Both the position numbers and the translations under genes were made by a program. Shown piece after piece: positions 33,323 through 42,800 of a stretch of DNA of 64,000 nucleotides (position 1 is the first letter of the stretch; every line of letters begins with the position of its first letter). The stretch is from a bacterium (GTDB taxonomy: Bacteria; Patescibacteriota; Saccharimonadia; Saccharimonadales; Saccharimonadaceae), in assembly GCA_030530825.1 (NCBI GenBank), contig JAUMUF010000001.1:510757-574756 (forward strand), in the 5' to 3' direction. Below the pieces are notes generated by a model. The model had not been told where the DNA came from. It did not search any database and was given only the letters and a program-made list of their open reading frames with translations.

Positions 33323-33874
33323 CTAACCCCTCCCAACCTTCACCATCGCGGCGCGGAGGACTTCGCCCTTCAATTTGTAGCCAGCGCGCAATTGCTCGGC
33401 GACAATTTCTTCACCCTCACCGTCGTCGTCAAACTGAACCGCTTCGTGAAAATCCGGATTAAACGGCGCACCCTTTGAAGAATCGATTTTTTCAACGCCC
33501 GCGTTGGCTAGAGATTTTTCCAAGTTTGTAGCCATTTTTACAACATTTTGAGCCCAAGCGTTTTCAGCAAGATCAGCCGGCAAGTGCGCAATCGCTCTCT
33601 CAATATCATCCAAAATTGGCAAAAAGTTCAAAATCGCCTTTTTCTCACCCAAAATCTGCGCATTCGAAACGCGGATTTCGACATTTTTTCGAAAATTCTC
33701 AAAGTCGGCGCGAGTTCGTTGTAAATCTGACAACAATTGCCCATTTTCTTCTTTCAGTTTTTCGACTTTGGGATTTTTTTTGAAAAGTCCGCCCTGCTTT
33801 TTCGAAGTTTCTTCGTTCGAAATTGGCGCAGGATTTTCCGCTACTTGATTTTTTTCAAAATTATTTTCTTCCAT
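33323..33874 (-). CDS. grpE: Nucleotide exchange factor GrpE
   Basis: Releases ADP from DnaK. The 183 aa have an acidic N-terminus, a long coiled coil (VEKLKEENGQLLSDLQRTRADFENFRK), and the C-terminal beta domain with FNPDFHEAVQ and the end AAMVKVGRG. AAGGAGAAAATTTT precedes the ATG, 18 bp after hrcA. No terminator is evident after it, so some transcripts may run into the retron locus. Confidence 0.95.
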   Translation of the reverse strand: MEENNFEKNQVAENPAPISNEETSKKQGGLFKKNPKVEKLKEENGQLLSDLQRTRADFENFRKNVEIRVSNAQILGEKKAILNFLPILDDIERAIAHLPADLAENAWAQNVVKMATNLEKSLANAGVEKIDSSKGAPFNPDFHEAVQFDDDGEGEEIVAEQLRAGYKLKGEVLRAAMVKVGRG

Positions 33875-33892
33875 AAAATTTTCTCCTTAAAA

Positions 33893-34633
33893 TTATAAAA
33901 TTTCTTCCAAAATCTCGCCCGTGTGGCGCACAAGTTTGATGGTTTTAGCGTAATTTTGGCGGGTCGAGCCGAGCACGCCGATGTATGAATTTGCTGAAAA
34001 TGGACTTTCGAACTTGGAAATTATTAAACTTACGCCAGAATTTTTGCCGATCGGGTTTTCTGAGCCGATGTAAATGTTGAGCGGCTGGTTGGGGTTGGCC
34101 TCGCGGAGCCACGGCTCGAGATTGTCAAGAAGTTGCGCAACAGATTGGACTGCCTCACCACTCTCAAATTCCGGCTGAGAAAACAGATTGTAGATTCCGT
34201 TCATATAAAGTTGATCCCCAATTGTCGCGAGACCCAAGTTACCGGTAAGTTCAACCAGACTATCTACGGCAGAACGAATAGCGTGATCCGCTCGCTCTTT
34301 TTGCGAAGAAACTCTGCTCGAAATAACACGCGTACTTCCCACAAAATTATCTCGCGAGTTATCAGCATTCAGCATTATAACGCCATCTTCTTGCGATTCT
34401 GTCAAGCGATTAACATAAAAACGGTAGCCTTTATCAGTTGGAATTCTACCCGCAGAAGTGTGCGGCTGAGTGATGAGTCCTACATCTTCAAGTCGAGCCA
34501 TTTCCGCTCGAATTGTTGCGCTCGAAACACCAAAAAGTTTCGCCAGCGTAACACTTCCAACAGGAGCAGCAACCTCAGCATACTGCTCAATTATCGCCAC
34601 AAGAATTTGCGTTTGTCGCGGTGTGATATTCAT
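33893..34633 (-). CDS. hrcA: Heat-inducible transcription repressor HrcA
   Basis: Repressor that binds CIRCE operators and is kept active by chaperones. The 246 aa are shorter than the usual ~340 aa. The N-terminal winged helix is complete ([57 protein letters not shown]), and the GAF-like C-terminal domain is reduced. The ATG is 6 nt after TAAACT (leaderless). The CIRCE at its own promoter predicts autoregulation. It forms an operon with grpE. Confidence 0.95.
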   Translation of the reverse strand: MNITPRQTQILVAIIEQYAEVAAPVGSVTLAKLFGVSSATIRAEMARLEDVGLITQPHTSAGRIPTDKGYRFYVNRLTESQEDGVIMLNADNSRDNFVGSTRVISSRVSSQKERADHAIRSAVDSLVELTGNLGLATIGDQLYMNGIYNLFSQPEFESGEAVQSVAQLLDNLEPWLREANPNQPLNIYIGSENPIGKNSGVSLIISKFESPFSANSYIGVLGSTRQNYAKTIKLVRHTGEILEEIL

Positions 34634-34639
34634 ATTTAC

Positions 34640-34668
34640 AGTTTAACACAAATTAGCACTTGGGTCAA
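34640..34668 (-). promoter_or_regulatory. Promoter of hrcA-grpE, leaderless
   Basis: TTGACC, 17-bp spacer, TAAACT, 6 nt to the ATG. Confidence 0.8.
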
Positions 34669-34679
34669 GAGAGTGCTAA
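34653..34679. promoter_or_regulatory. CIRCE operator of hrcA-grpE
   Basis: TTAGCACTC-N9-AAGTGCTAA on the minus strand, one mismatch from perfect symmetry. Confidence 0.95.
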
Positions 34680-34706
34680 TTTTTGATCTCTAAAATCCTA
34701 AAATGA

Positions 34707-34735
34707 TTGACTTTTTAGTATCTTTATGTTATAAT
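34707..34735 (+). promoter_or_regulatory. Promoter of the 138-aa gene
   Basis: TTGACT, 17-bp spacer, TATAAT. The leader holds a CCGCC/GGCGG hairpin (about 34779-34798) before the ATG. Confidence 0.8.
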
Positions 34736-34814
34736 CAAGATATGGTTAGAAGAATTTAACCAAATATATATAGAAAGCCCCGCCATATTTCCAGGGCGGA
34801 TAAAGGTTATAAAA

Positions 34815-35231
34815 ATGGAAAAGCTCATCAAAAAACTGGAAGATAATCTCTCTGATAAAGGGTTGATCGAAGTTTGTGATACCAATAAACTTCAAATCGC
34901 TTGGAAGAAAAAGGTTTCAGAAATTGAAGAATATACAAAAAGTCTTCGACTTGACCTTCTTCCTAAGGATACAATCTTAGAGGTTCACACTCTAGTCGGC
35001 AGACTACCTCATTTATATGTAGAAATGAAAGCCGCCGCCAATGGAGAGTTCTCTGTTAAACTCATTAATATGGCATTAGCCTCCGAGGTGTCTCTATCTG
35101 AGGAATGCGGGAGCAATCCAAATAGATACAGATCAGTTCTCAGGACTCTTCCAGTTCTAAAATCTGAAATCAAAGAAGAATTTAAGCGAATTCTTAAATG
35201 GCGAATAGATTCATTCGTTGATATCAGATAA
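34815..35231 (+). CDS. Hypothetical protein, 138 aa
   Basis: ATG 34815 after AAAGGTTATAAAA. A mostly helical, charged protein (MEKLIKKLEDNLSDKGLIEV...) with no signal peptide or membrane segment and no recognised family. It is monocistronic between hrcA (divergent) and the guanylate kinase-like gene (convergent), with a shared terminator. Confidence 0.6.
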   Translation: MEKLIKKLEDNLSDKGLIEVCDTNKLQIAWKKKVSEIEEYTKSLRLDLLPKDTILEVHTLVGRLPHLYVEMKAAANGEFSVKLINMALASEVSLSEECGSNPNRYRSVLRTLPVLKSEIKEEFKRILKWRIDSFVDIR

Positions 35232-35237
35232 TAAAAT

Positions 35238-35270
35238 AAAGCTCTACAAAATTGTAGGGCTTTCTATTTT
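35238..35270. terminator. Bidirectional terminator
   Basis: AAAGC(T)CTACA/TGTAG(G)GCTTT stem between convergent genes. Confidence 0.75.
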
Positions 35271-35271
35271 G

Positions 35272-35994
35272 TTAATTCTCTGGATTTCTCGCTTTTATAT
35301 CTTTAAGCAATTTTTCCGCCAAAAGTCGAACTTCGATGTCTTTGTAGTTAAATTCGATATCTTGGTGCATAATTTGGTCGATAATTCTCGCCGTGTTTCG
35401 AAAATCATCGTTAAGGATGAAGTGAAAATACGGCTCGGCGAGCGCCGCTTCGAGCGATTCGATAGCTTCAGGCAGGCGCTTTTTGAAATCGCGCTCGAAC
35501 TCGGCCTCGCTCTGATAGCGGTTAGCAAAACGCGCCCGCCAAGTTTCATAATCTGGTGGCAAAATCATCACCGCGACAACCTTAGAACTCAACTTTTTAT
35601 ACTCAGCAATTCCATGAATATCAATATCAGTAACAGAAATCTGCCCATCCCTGTGCGCCGCCTCAATCTCCGCAACACTCGTTCCGTAAATCTTGCCATG
35701 GACAAATTTAGCCTCAACAAACTTCCGTGCGATGAGCATTTCTTCAGCCTGCTCTTTAGAGATAAAATTATAATCCACGCCATCTTGTTCCATCACGCCA
35801 CTATTCTCGCGAGGCGGGCGAGTAGTGTGACTGATAATGTCGCGGTATTCTGGATTTTTCAAAAGGTGCTTTTTGGTGGTATCTTTGCCGGCACCAGAAA
35901 TACCGGCAAGGAGGAGAATTCGAGATTTTTCAACCAACTCAATGGCGTGCGGCGGAGTCTGATAATTTTCAACTAAGAATTGGATATTTTTCAT
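35272..35994 (-). CDS. gmk: Guanylate kinase-like protein
   Basis: Guanylate kinase phosphorylates GMP to GDP. In 240 aa (30-40 aa longer than usual), the P-loop reads GISGAGKDTT near residue 33. The GMP-binding region is HTTRPPRENSGVMEQDGVDYNFIS, followed by VDIDIHGI-like and LPPDYETWRARFANR segments (lid). The N-terminal extension is specific to this protein. Lys-Asp-Thr replaces the usual Lys-Ser/Thr at the P-loop end, so substrate preference is not certain. The ATG is 6 nt after TATAAT, leaderless. Confidence 0.8.
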   Translation of the reverse strand: MKNIQFLVENYQTPPHAIELVEKSRILLLAGISGAGKDTTKKHLLKNPEYRDIISHTTRPPRENSGVMEQDGVDYNFISKEQAEEMLIARKFVEAKFVHGKIYGTSVAEIEAAHRDGQISVTDIDIHGIAEYKKLSSKVVAVMILPPDYETWRARFANRYQSEAEFERDFKKRLPEAIESLEAALAEPYFHFILNDDFRNTARIIDQIMHQDIEFNYKDIEVRLLAEKLLKDIKARNPEN

Positions 35995-36000
35995 TTTCAG

Positions 36001-36029
36001 ATTATAACATTTTTTGAGTAAAATTTCAA
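36001..36029 (-). promoter_or_regulatory. Promoter of the guanylate kinase-like gene, leaderless
   Basis: TTGAAA, 17-bp spacer, TATAAT, 6 nt to the ATG. Confidence 0.85.
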
Positions 36030-36032
36030 ATA

Positions 36033-36061
36033 TTGACTTTTTTCCAAAAATATCGTAAAAT
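36033..36061 (+). promoter_or_regulatory. Promoter of the 155-aa membrane protein gene
   Basis: TTGACT, 17-bp spacer, TAAAAT, back to back with the gmk promoter. Confidence 0.8.
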
Positions 36062-36103
36062 TAAATTCACATTTCAAAAATTCTATAAAATAAGGGGTGG
36101 AAA

Positions 36104-36571
36104 ATGGATTTTATACGAAAAGAACCTTTTATGATTCTAAGCTTTATCGTCGTCGCGGTGGCATATGTTTCACCGACAATCTGGTTTTTAGAAAGGAAAA
36201 TCTGGCAAAAGCGCGGCGGAAAACTACTATCCGTAACTATTGCAGTGCTGGATTTTACACCGGTCACACTTCTCTGCTACTCGATCGCGATGTATGAGAT
36301 TGAGCCAAGCCAAATGACTGCCTTAATCCTGTGGTTGGGTTTCTTGTTGAAAATCCTACCAAGGCACGATAGAAAGAAGGCAGGGCTAAGATTTTTGGTT
36401 TTACCTTTTGTGGTTTTACCACTTCTTGCGGCTCCAATCTGGATCGCTTGGTTTGTGCCCAAAACTGATTGGCGAACTATGCTAACGATTGTGTTGGTTC
36501 ATGTAATAATAAGCGTAGTGGCTTTTGCCATCCTAATCTATAATGCAGAGAAATACGCAGAGCAGAATTAA
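36104..36571 (+). CDS. Polytopic membrane protein, 155 aa
   Basis: ATG 36104 follows AAGGGGTGGAAA. Four hydrophobic segments (about residues 8-28, 42-62, 68-85 and 100-145, the last probably a pair). No family is recognised. It is monocistronic with its own terminator. Confidence 0.6.
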   Translation: MDFIRKEPFMILSFIVVAVAYVSPTIWFLERKIWQKRGGKLLSVTIAVLDFTPVTLLCYSIAMYEIEPSQMTALILWLGFLLKILPRHDRKKAGLRFLVLPFVVLPLLAAPIWIAWFVPKTDWRTMLTIVLVHVIISVVAFAILIYNAEKYAEQN

Positions 36572-36599
36572 AACCCTTCAATTTTGGAGGGTTATTTTA
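36571..36599 (+). terminator. Terminator of the 155-aa membrane protein gene
   Basis: AACCCTTC/GGAGGGTT stem followed by ATTTTATT. Confidence 0.75.
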
Positions 36600-36630
36600 T
36601 TAAACCTCCCGAGATTTTCGAGAGGTTTAA
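36600..36630 (-). terminator. Terminator of yebC
   Basis: TAAACCTC/GAGGTTTA stem with a T-rich tail on the minus strand. Confidence 0.75.
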
Positions 36631-36638
36631 TTTATAGA

Positions 36639-37352
36639 TTATTCCGCTATAGAAGCGTTTGTCGAAACATTGACGACATCATCAAGATCATCGAGCGCAT
36701 CCATTAGTTTTTCAACTTTGGCTTGAGTTTCTTCGTCCGAAATTTCGATTTCTGAATTGGGAACATATTGAAGTTCCGCCTCTTTGACTTCAAGCCCAGC
36801 CTCGATTAAGGCGCTTCGAACTTTCATCAAATCTTTAGGGTCGGTATAAACGGTGATTTCACCATCCTGCTCGATGGCATCTTCGGCGCCAGCGTCGAGG
36901 ATTTCGAGCAGAGCGTCTTCGCCTGAAGCGTTGACCGCAATCACGCCCTTTCGCGCAAACTGAAACATCACGCTGCCAGCGTCGGCAATTCGACCACCGT
37001 TTTTGACGAGCGCAGTTTTGACCTCTGGGAAAGTGCGGTTGCGATTATCAGTGGCAGCCTCGATGATGAGACCAATTCCGCCCGGACCGTAACCTTCGTA
37101 AGTTACTTCTTCGAGAGCGGCGGCGTTTTTGTCAGCGGCGCGCGCAATCGCCCTTTCGATATTGACGTTGGGCATATTGACCGCGCGGGCTTTCTCGATC
37201 GCGAGGGCAAGCGCAGGGTTCATATCAGGATCGGCACCGGAGCGCGCCGCAATGGCAATTTGATTGCCAATTCTAGTGAAAACCGCACCACGCTTGGCGT
37301 CATTCGCGCCCTTTTGTCGTTTAATTTTGGACCATTTATTGTGACCAGCCAT
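36639..37352 (-). CDS. yebC: YebC/PmpR-family protein
   Basis: DNA-binding regulator or, as shown recently for YebC proteins, a translation factor helping at proline stretches. The 237 aa have the family start MAGHNKWSKIKRQKGANDAK, PNVNIERAIARA, YEGYGPGGIGLIIEAATDN and a C-terminal acidic domain. AAGGAGAA precedes the ATG. It is monocistronic with its own terminator. Confidence 0.95.
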   Translation of the reverse strand: MAGHNKWSKIKRQKGANDAKRGAVFTRIGNQIAIAARSGADPDMNPALALAIEKARAVNMPNVNIERAIARAADKNAAALEEVTYEGYGPGGIGLIIEAATDNRNRTFPEVKTALVKNGGRIADAGSVMFQFARKGVIAVNASGEDALLEILDAGAEDAIEQDGEITVYTDPKDLMKVRSALIEAGLEVKEAELQYVPNSEIEISDEETQAKVEKLMDALDDLDDVVNVSTNASIAE

Positions 37353-37432
37353 AATTCTCCTTCGAAATTAATTTATATCTATAATCTAAATATATTTTAG
37401 CATTTTTTAGAGAAATTATCAATTTTCGCAAG

Positions 37433-38659
37433 CTAATCCCTCTTCAACATCACCGTAAACGCCTCGCTCGGAATTTCGACATTGCCAAATTTCTTCATGC
37501 GTTTTTTACCCCGTTTTTGCTTGGCGAGGAGTTTCTTTTTGCGGCTCACATCACCACCGTAGAGATAGCCGGTCACATCCTTTCGATAAGCAGAAAGGTT
37601 TTCTCGAGCGATAAACTTACCACCAATCGCCGCCTGAATTGCCACTTGGAAGTTCTGCCGCGGGATAACTTCTTTCAACTTGGCGGTGATTTCGCGACCG
37701 ATCCGAACGCTTTCTGAACGGTGGCACATCACGCTGAGAGCATCCACAATTTCGCCCGCAATATAAAAGTCTACACGAACCAAATCTTCGACCTTATAGT
37801 CCCAAAGTTCATAATTGAATGAGCCATATCCACTCGTAACACTTTTCAACTGGTCGTAAAAATCAGTCAAAAGATTGGCAAGCGGAGCCTCAAAACTCAC
37901 CAAAACTCGCTCATCAATATAACTGAGATTTTTTTGAAGACCCCTTTTCGAAACAATCAACTGAATCACCGCGCCAACATAATCTTGCGGCACAACGATT
38001 TCGCCCTTGATCCACGGCTCACGGATCTCGGCAATTTTACTCATATCAGGAAGATCGGCAGCAGATTTAATGTCGAGTTCTTCGCCATTAGAAAGAAGAA
38101 CATGGTGGTCGGTCGAAGGGTTGGTAATTACAAGGTCGAGGTCATACTCGCGCTCGAGTCGCTCACGGACAATGTCCATATGGAGTAGACCCAAGAAACC
38201 AATCCTAACGCCAAAGCCCAAAACGGGCGAATTTTCTGGTTCAAATTGAAGCGCCGAGTCGCTAAGCGACAATTTCTCGACCGCGTCTTTGAGATCCTGA
38301 TAATCTTCATTCGAAACAGGGAAAAACCCAGCATAAACAAACGGCTGAACATTTTTATAGCCCGGGAGAGGCTCCGCGGCGGGCGTTTTGGCAAGGGTTA
38401 CAGTATCGCCAACCTTAGCCTCGCGCGTAGTTTTGAGATTGGTCACAATGTAGCCGATTTCGCCAGCGGACATCTTGTCGTGCGGCGTCATTTTGGGCTG
38501 AAGTTTGCCAATTTCCAGCGCCAAACCTTTAGAATCGGTCGCCATCATTTTGATTTCTTCGCCCTTCTTCAATTCGCCCGAAAAAATGCGCACATACAAA
38601 ATCACACCACGATAATCATCATAATAACTGTCAAAAATTAACGCTTTGAGGGGTTTCAT
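37433..38659 (-). CDS. lepA: LepA/EF4, C-terminal part (domains II to CTD) as a separate gene
   Basis: EF4 is a ribosome-associated translational GTPase. This 408-aa ORF starts exactly at domain II ([19 protein letters not shown]) and runs through domains III and V to the LepA-specific C-terminal domain (KRGKKRMKKFGNVEIPSEAF). It lacks the GTPase domain, which is a separate gene at 39180-39734. GGAGGT lies 4-6 nt before its ATG, inside the end of an intervening ORF (ATGA overlap). So it is built to be translated on its own rather than being a simple frameshift product. Confidence 0.9.
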   Translation of the reverse strand: MKPLKALIFDSYYDDYRGVILYVRIFSGELKKGEEIKMMATDSKGLALEIGKLQPKMTPHDKMSAGEIGYIVTNLKTTREAKVGDTVTLAKTPAAEPLPGYKNVQPFVYAGFFPVSNEDYQDLKDAVEKLSLSDSALQFEPENSPVLGFGVRIGFLGLLHMDIVRERLEREYDLDLVITNPSTDHHVLLSNGEELDIKSAADLPDMSKIAEIREPWIKGEIVVPQDYVGAVIQLIVSKRGLQKNLSYIDERVLVSFEAPLANLLTDFYDQLKSVTSGYGSFNYELWDYKVEDLVRVDFYIAGEIVDALSVMCHRSESVRIGREITAKLKEVIPRQNFQVAIQAAIGGKFIARENLSAYRKDVTGYLYGGDVSRKKKLLAKQKRGKKRMKKFGNVEIPSEAFTVMLKRD

Positions 38660-39183
38660 TTTTTACCTCCGCCCAACTCTTTAATCTTAATATTTCTCCA
38701 AGCAATTCCATTTTGCTTTGCCCAATTTTTCAAATCTTCAATTCGAGATTCAGAATTTTCAATGATAAACAGCGACCGTCGCCATTTAACGAAAACCTTC
38801 AGTCGATTTTTTGGATTTTTCAAAAAATCCTCAATCGCAAATTTAGGAAATCCCAGCGCCAGACCAATTTTTTCGTGATTCAATTCCTTGACTAAATCCT
38901 CTTTCGACAGTCCAGACTTTTTCTTCAATTCCTCATTTCGAAAAACAAAAATCCTGACATAATTCACCCCCTCAATCTCTTCCTCGACGATAATTTGTGG
39001 CTTTTTTCGAAACAAAATATTGTAAGCGAATCTTGACAAAAAACTGTATTTTGACAAAATTTTGCCGTCTTCGATCTTTGAATCGCTCCAAGCAAAATAT
39101 ATCACATCTCTTTTTCGAAAGATAAACGATATCGAATCGTAAAATTCTGGGTCGTTGAAAAATCTTTTTATCGCTTGAATCAT
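38656..39183 (-). CDS. Unknown 175-aa protein inserted between the two halves of lepA
   Basis: Begins with ATG overlapping the stop of the GTPase-domain gene (ATGA, 39180-39183), with AAGGAGG 4 nt upstream, and ends overlapping the ATG of the C-terminal lepA gene (38656-38659). It is basic and mixed helix/strand ([19 protein letters not shown]...). A segment [18 protein letters not shown] looks conserved-type. I see no LAGLIDADG, GIY-YIG or HNH endonuclease motif and no intein splice motifs, so it does not look like a homing element. The family is unknown. Confidence 0.75.
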   Translation of the reverse strand: MIQAIKRFFNDPEFYDSISFIFRKRDVIYFAWSDSKIEDGKILSKYSFLSRFAYNILFRKKPQIIVEEEIEGVNYVRIFVFRNEELKKKSGLSKEDLVKELNHEKIGLALGFPKFAIEDFLKNPKNRLKVFVKWRRSLFIIENSESRIEDLKNWAKQNGIAWRNIKIKELGGGKK

Positions 39184-39734
39184 TCAACCTCCTTCGGTGC
39201 GGGGATTTTTTCAATTACAGCATCGAGGACGGCTTCGACATTCATACCAGTTTTGGCGGAAATTCCTATGATCTCTCTCTCATCGCAACCGAGAAGATTT
39301 ATCACCTCCTTGGAAACTCGCGGAACGTCGGCAGCGGGTAAGTCGATTTTGTTGAGGACAGGGATGATTTCGAGCTCGGCGTTCATCGCAAGGTAAACAT
39401 TGGCGAGGGTTTGCGCCTGAATGCCCTGAGAGGCGTCGACGACGAGAATCGCGCCTTCGCAGGCTTGGAGTGAGCGGGAAACTTCATACGAAAAGTCCAC
39501 GTGGCCGGGCGTGTCGATCAGATTAAATTCATAGCCTTTCCAATTCATTGTCACAGGAGCAAGTTTAATCGTGATACCCTTTTCTCGCTCCAAGTCCATA
39601 CTGTCGAGCAACTGCGATTTCATATCGCGCGTCGAAACGGTGCCGGTCAGCTCCATCATTCGATCGGCGAGAGTCGACTTACCGTGATCGATATGCGCAA
39701 TAATACAAAAATTTCTGATTTTTTCTAAATTCAT
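39180..39734 (-). CDS. lepA: LepA/EF4, N-terminal GTPase domain as a separate gene
   Basis: This 184-aa ORF is a complete translational-GTPase G domain: P-loop AHIDHGKST, switch I with [25 protein letters not shown] and SAKTG. It ends at the natural G-domain/domain II border ([12 protein letters not shown] then TGA). The ATG is 11 nt after TATAAT (39746-39751), with TTGTGT 17 bp further up, leaving almost no leader. The remaining domains are encoded downstream after a 175-aa ORF. Confidence 0.9.
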   Translation of the reverse strand: MNLEKIRNFCIIAHIDHGKSTLADRMMELTGTVSTRDMKSQLLDSMDLEREKGITIKLAPVTMNWKGYEFNLIDTPGHVDFSYEVSRSLQACEGAILVVDASQGIQAQTLANVYLAMNAELEIIPVLNKIDLPAADVPRVSKEVINLLGCDEREIIGISAKTGMNVEAVLDAVIEKIPAPKEVE

Positions 39735-39745
39735 AACTACGCTAA

Positions 39746-39774
39746 ATTATACCACAAAAACACTTTTCACACAA
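39746..39774 (-). promoter_or_regulatory. Promoter of the split lepA operon
   Basis: TTGTGT, 17-bp spacer, TATAAT on the minus strand. Confidence 0.65.
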
Positions 39775-39776
39775 AA

Positions 39777-39805
39777 GAAAATCCCCTTTAGAGGGATTTT
39801 CTTTA
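39777..39805. terminator. Terminator of the MucBP surface protein gene
   Basis: AAAATCCC/GGGATTTT stem with A/T runs; partly overlaps the upstream edge of the lepA promoter. Confidence 0.75.
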
Positions 39806-39809
39806 AGGA

Positions 39810-42800
39810 CTATTTTCTTGTCTTGTTGGTTGATTTTTTAATAGTAAAGATCGAAATTCCTCCAAGACTTAAAATTATAGATGCAACTATAGCTATAAGC
39901 CCAGTATTATCCTTGTCATTTTGTGCATGACCCGTGTTTGGCGTTTCAACTGGTGGGATGAATTCAAAAATAACCGTAATCATCTGTGGATCTTCAGAAA
40001 CTTTACCTTTCTCCTTCGCGTCACCTTTGTCGCTTCGAACAATTTTCAAACGATAGGATTTGCCGTCAACTGTGACAGTCTCTGGGATTTTAGCTTCGTA
40101 AGGTGTACCAACTTGCTTTCCCTTTGGCAGAATTTCTTTAATCTCACCTAAAAGAACTCCGTTAGTGTCAACAAACCGCATACTTACTGCGTCACCCAAC
40201 TTTGGCTCATAGATGTAATTTATAGTTTGAAGATCAACCTTTACTCGACCCTCTTCTGGCGCTGATCCCTCTTTTAACTCTTTGAAAATATAGGTTAGAC
40301 CGTCTTTTTCAATCTCTTCAGGCTTGGTCGAAGCATACTCGGTGCCAACCTGTGTATCTTGAGGTGAAACTTCTTCTTCGCCTTGAAGCTCAATGCCGTC
40401 AGATGTTGTAAATTTAGCTACAACTTTTCCGCCACGTTTTGGAGCATAGACGAAAGTTACTTCAGTCGAATCTTCTGAAACGCGACCAGTTTTTGGCTTA
40501 GAGCCATTTTTCAACTCCTTGAAAACATAAACAAGATTGTCTTTTTCGATCTCAGCATCCTCCTGCGCATTGTACGCAGTACCTACTGGTGTACCGTTAG
40601 GCTTGAGAATTTCTGTCTCCTTGATAGAATCGCCTGCTTCATTAACAAAATTAACAATTACTGAGCCACCTCTTTTTGGCGTGTAGATATATGATATTGT
40701 CTGTGGGTTTTCACTCACGCGTCCGTTTTGAGGCGCAGAATTTCCGCCCAATTCTTTGTATACATACACAATATCATTGAAGGTGATCTCAGCTGGTGGC
40801 GTGCTTGAATAGCTTGTACCAACTTGAGTTCTATCTGGCGAAATGTTCTGAAGTGCTCGAATTTCGACACCGTTTTCATCCAAGAATTTAGCATCAACCT
40901 TACCGCCCAATTTTGGAGTATAGACATAAGTCACAGTTTGAGACTCAGCCTTAACTTTGCCCGTTTCCGGAGCAGAGCCTTGCTTCAAACTCTCAAAAAC
41001 ATAGACAAGATTATTCTTGGTTAGCTCATTATCTTTGTTTGCGGTATAACTGGTGCCAACTGGAGTGTCTGTCGACTTGACAACTTCATCGGTTTTAAGT
41101 TTTTCGCCAGTTTTAGCGATAAATTCCGCTATTACCGCACCACCCTTTTTAGGCACATAGCGATAAGTAATTACTTGCGCTTCACCGTTAACCCGACCCT
41201 CACGAGGTGCAGAGCCTTCGATAATCTTTTCGAAGACATAAGTAATTCCGTCGGTCGCTATAATCTCATTTGGGTAGCTTGAAGTATATTGTGTGCCGAT
41301 TTGAGTTTGATCAGCCTTTAAGACTTCATCAGGCTTGATAGAAACGCCATCCTGGTTAACAAATTTTGCCGTCACCGATCCGCCCAATTTTGGAGTATAG
41401 ACATAGGTTACAACCTGATCTTCTGCCTTAACACGACCATTTTCAGATGCTGAGCCTTGACCTAACTGCTTAAATGTATAAGTCAATCCGTTCTTTTGAA
41501 TTTCATTCTGCTTAGACGAAGAATATTCAACGCCAACTTGAGTTCCACGAGGCTTAACTTCAACTTCTGCTGAGAGTTCTTGACCACGCTCGTCAACAAA
41601 CCTTGACTTAACCGATCCACCTTGTTTTGGTGCGTAGACATAGGTAACTATTTGCTCATTCTCACTTACGCGACCCCTCTCTGGTGCAGAGCCATTTTTA
41701 AGCTGTTTAAAGATGTAGACCAGATTATCTTTGGTAATTTCGCTATCTTTGGTCGAAGCATATTCGGTACCGACTTGAGTTCTATCTGGCTTCACGACTA
41801 CCTCAGATTTTAGTTCACGATCTTGTTCATCGACATATCTAGCCTTAACCGGCGAGCCAAGCTTAGGCTTATAATAGAAGAATACTATCGTTTCTCCATT
41901 TTTAATTGCTCCAACTTCCGGTGCCTGAGGACCTACCTCCTCGAATTCATAAACAAGGCCTCGTCCGTCTGAGATCTGCGCAAGGCGTTTGCTTCTAACA
42001 TCATATGGGGTACCGATCAAAGCGGTGTCTATAACGACTTCAGAGCTCTTCTCGTAAGAATAAGGCAATCCTCCATTTGGATTTGTAGTATATCGATAGA
42101 CTACTCTCAAACTACCCTTCGGAATATAGAGACCGATGTTTCGATTTTGAACTTTATTAGATTGGGAATTCAAATAAATATCCGAAGTTGTTGCCACATT
42201 ATCCCTTTCAGAGGTGGGCGTACTTCCATTCGATTGATTTCTAGCAGGGACAAGAATTGCATGCGAATCAATCCCATTCGGTCTAGTAAATCTCACTGAG
42301 AAATTTGCGCCCCAATCTTTTGTCGAATAGCTATATTCACCACGATCATTGGTTAAAAGATCGGCGACCACAGTATTATTTCGAAGAATCTCAACGCGGT
42401 AATTAGGTAAAATAGTGTCGACACCTTGGTCAAAAAGACTATTGTTGTTAGTGTCCATAAATGCGACACCCTGTATCTTGATTGGATAGTTTACGATAGC
42501 AGAGACAGGATCAGACTCAACAAGATTTCCGCCAGAGGAAATTGAAACCGCAGCAGTATTCTTGGCAATAGAACCATCGGCCGCATTGTCGTCAATTTTA
42601 GCGTTTATAACGAAATTAACGACAGTTTGAGGCGGAACTTGATATCCTTGATTTTGCTGGATTTTAATCATTCTGACCGCAGACCAATCAGCTATCTTGT
42701 CTGCAGTTATAAAATTCTTAGACCAAGATTCCTTCTGATTATTGCCGGGTTCATCGGTAGAATAAAGGATCGTAAATCCGTCTCGCGGTGCGATAGGCCC

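Noticed and set aside
38656-39183. Intein or homing endonuclease inside lepA
   Set aside because: Both junctions have stop/start overlaps with SD sequences, the reading frames differ, and no splice-junction, LAGLIDADG, GIY-YIG or HNH motif is visible.
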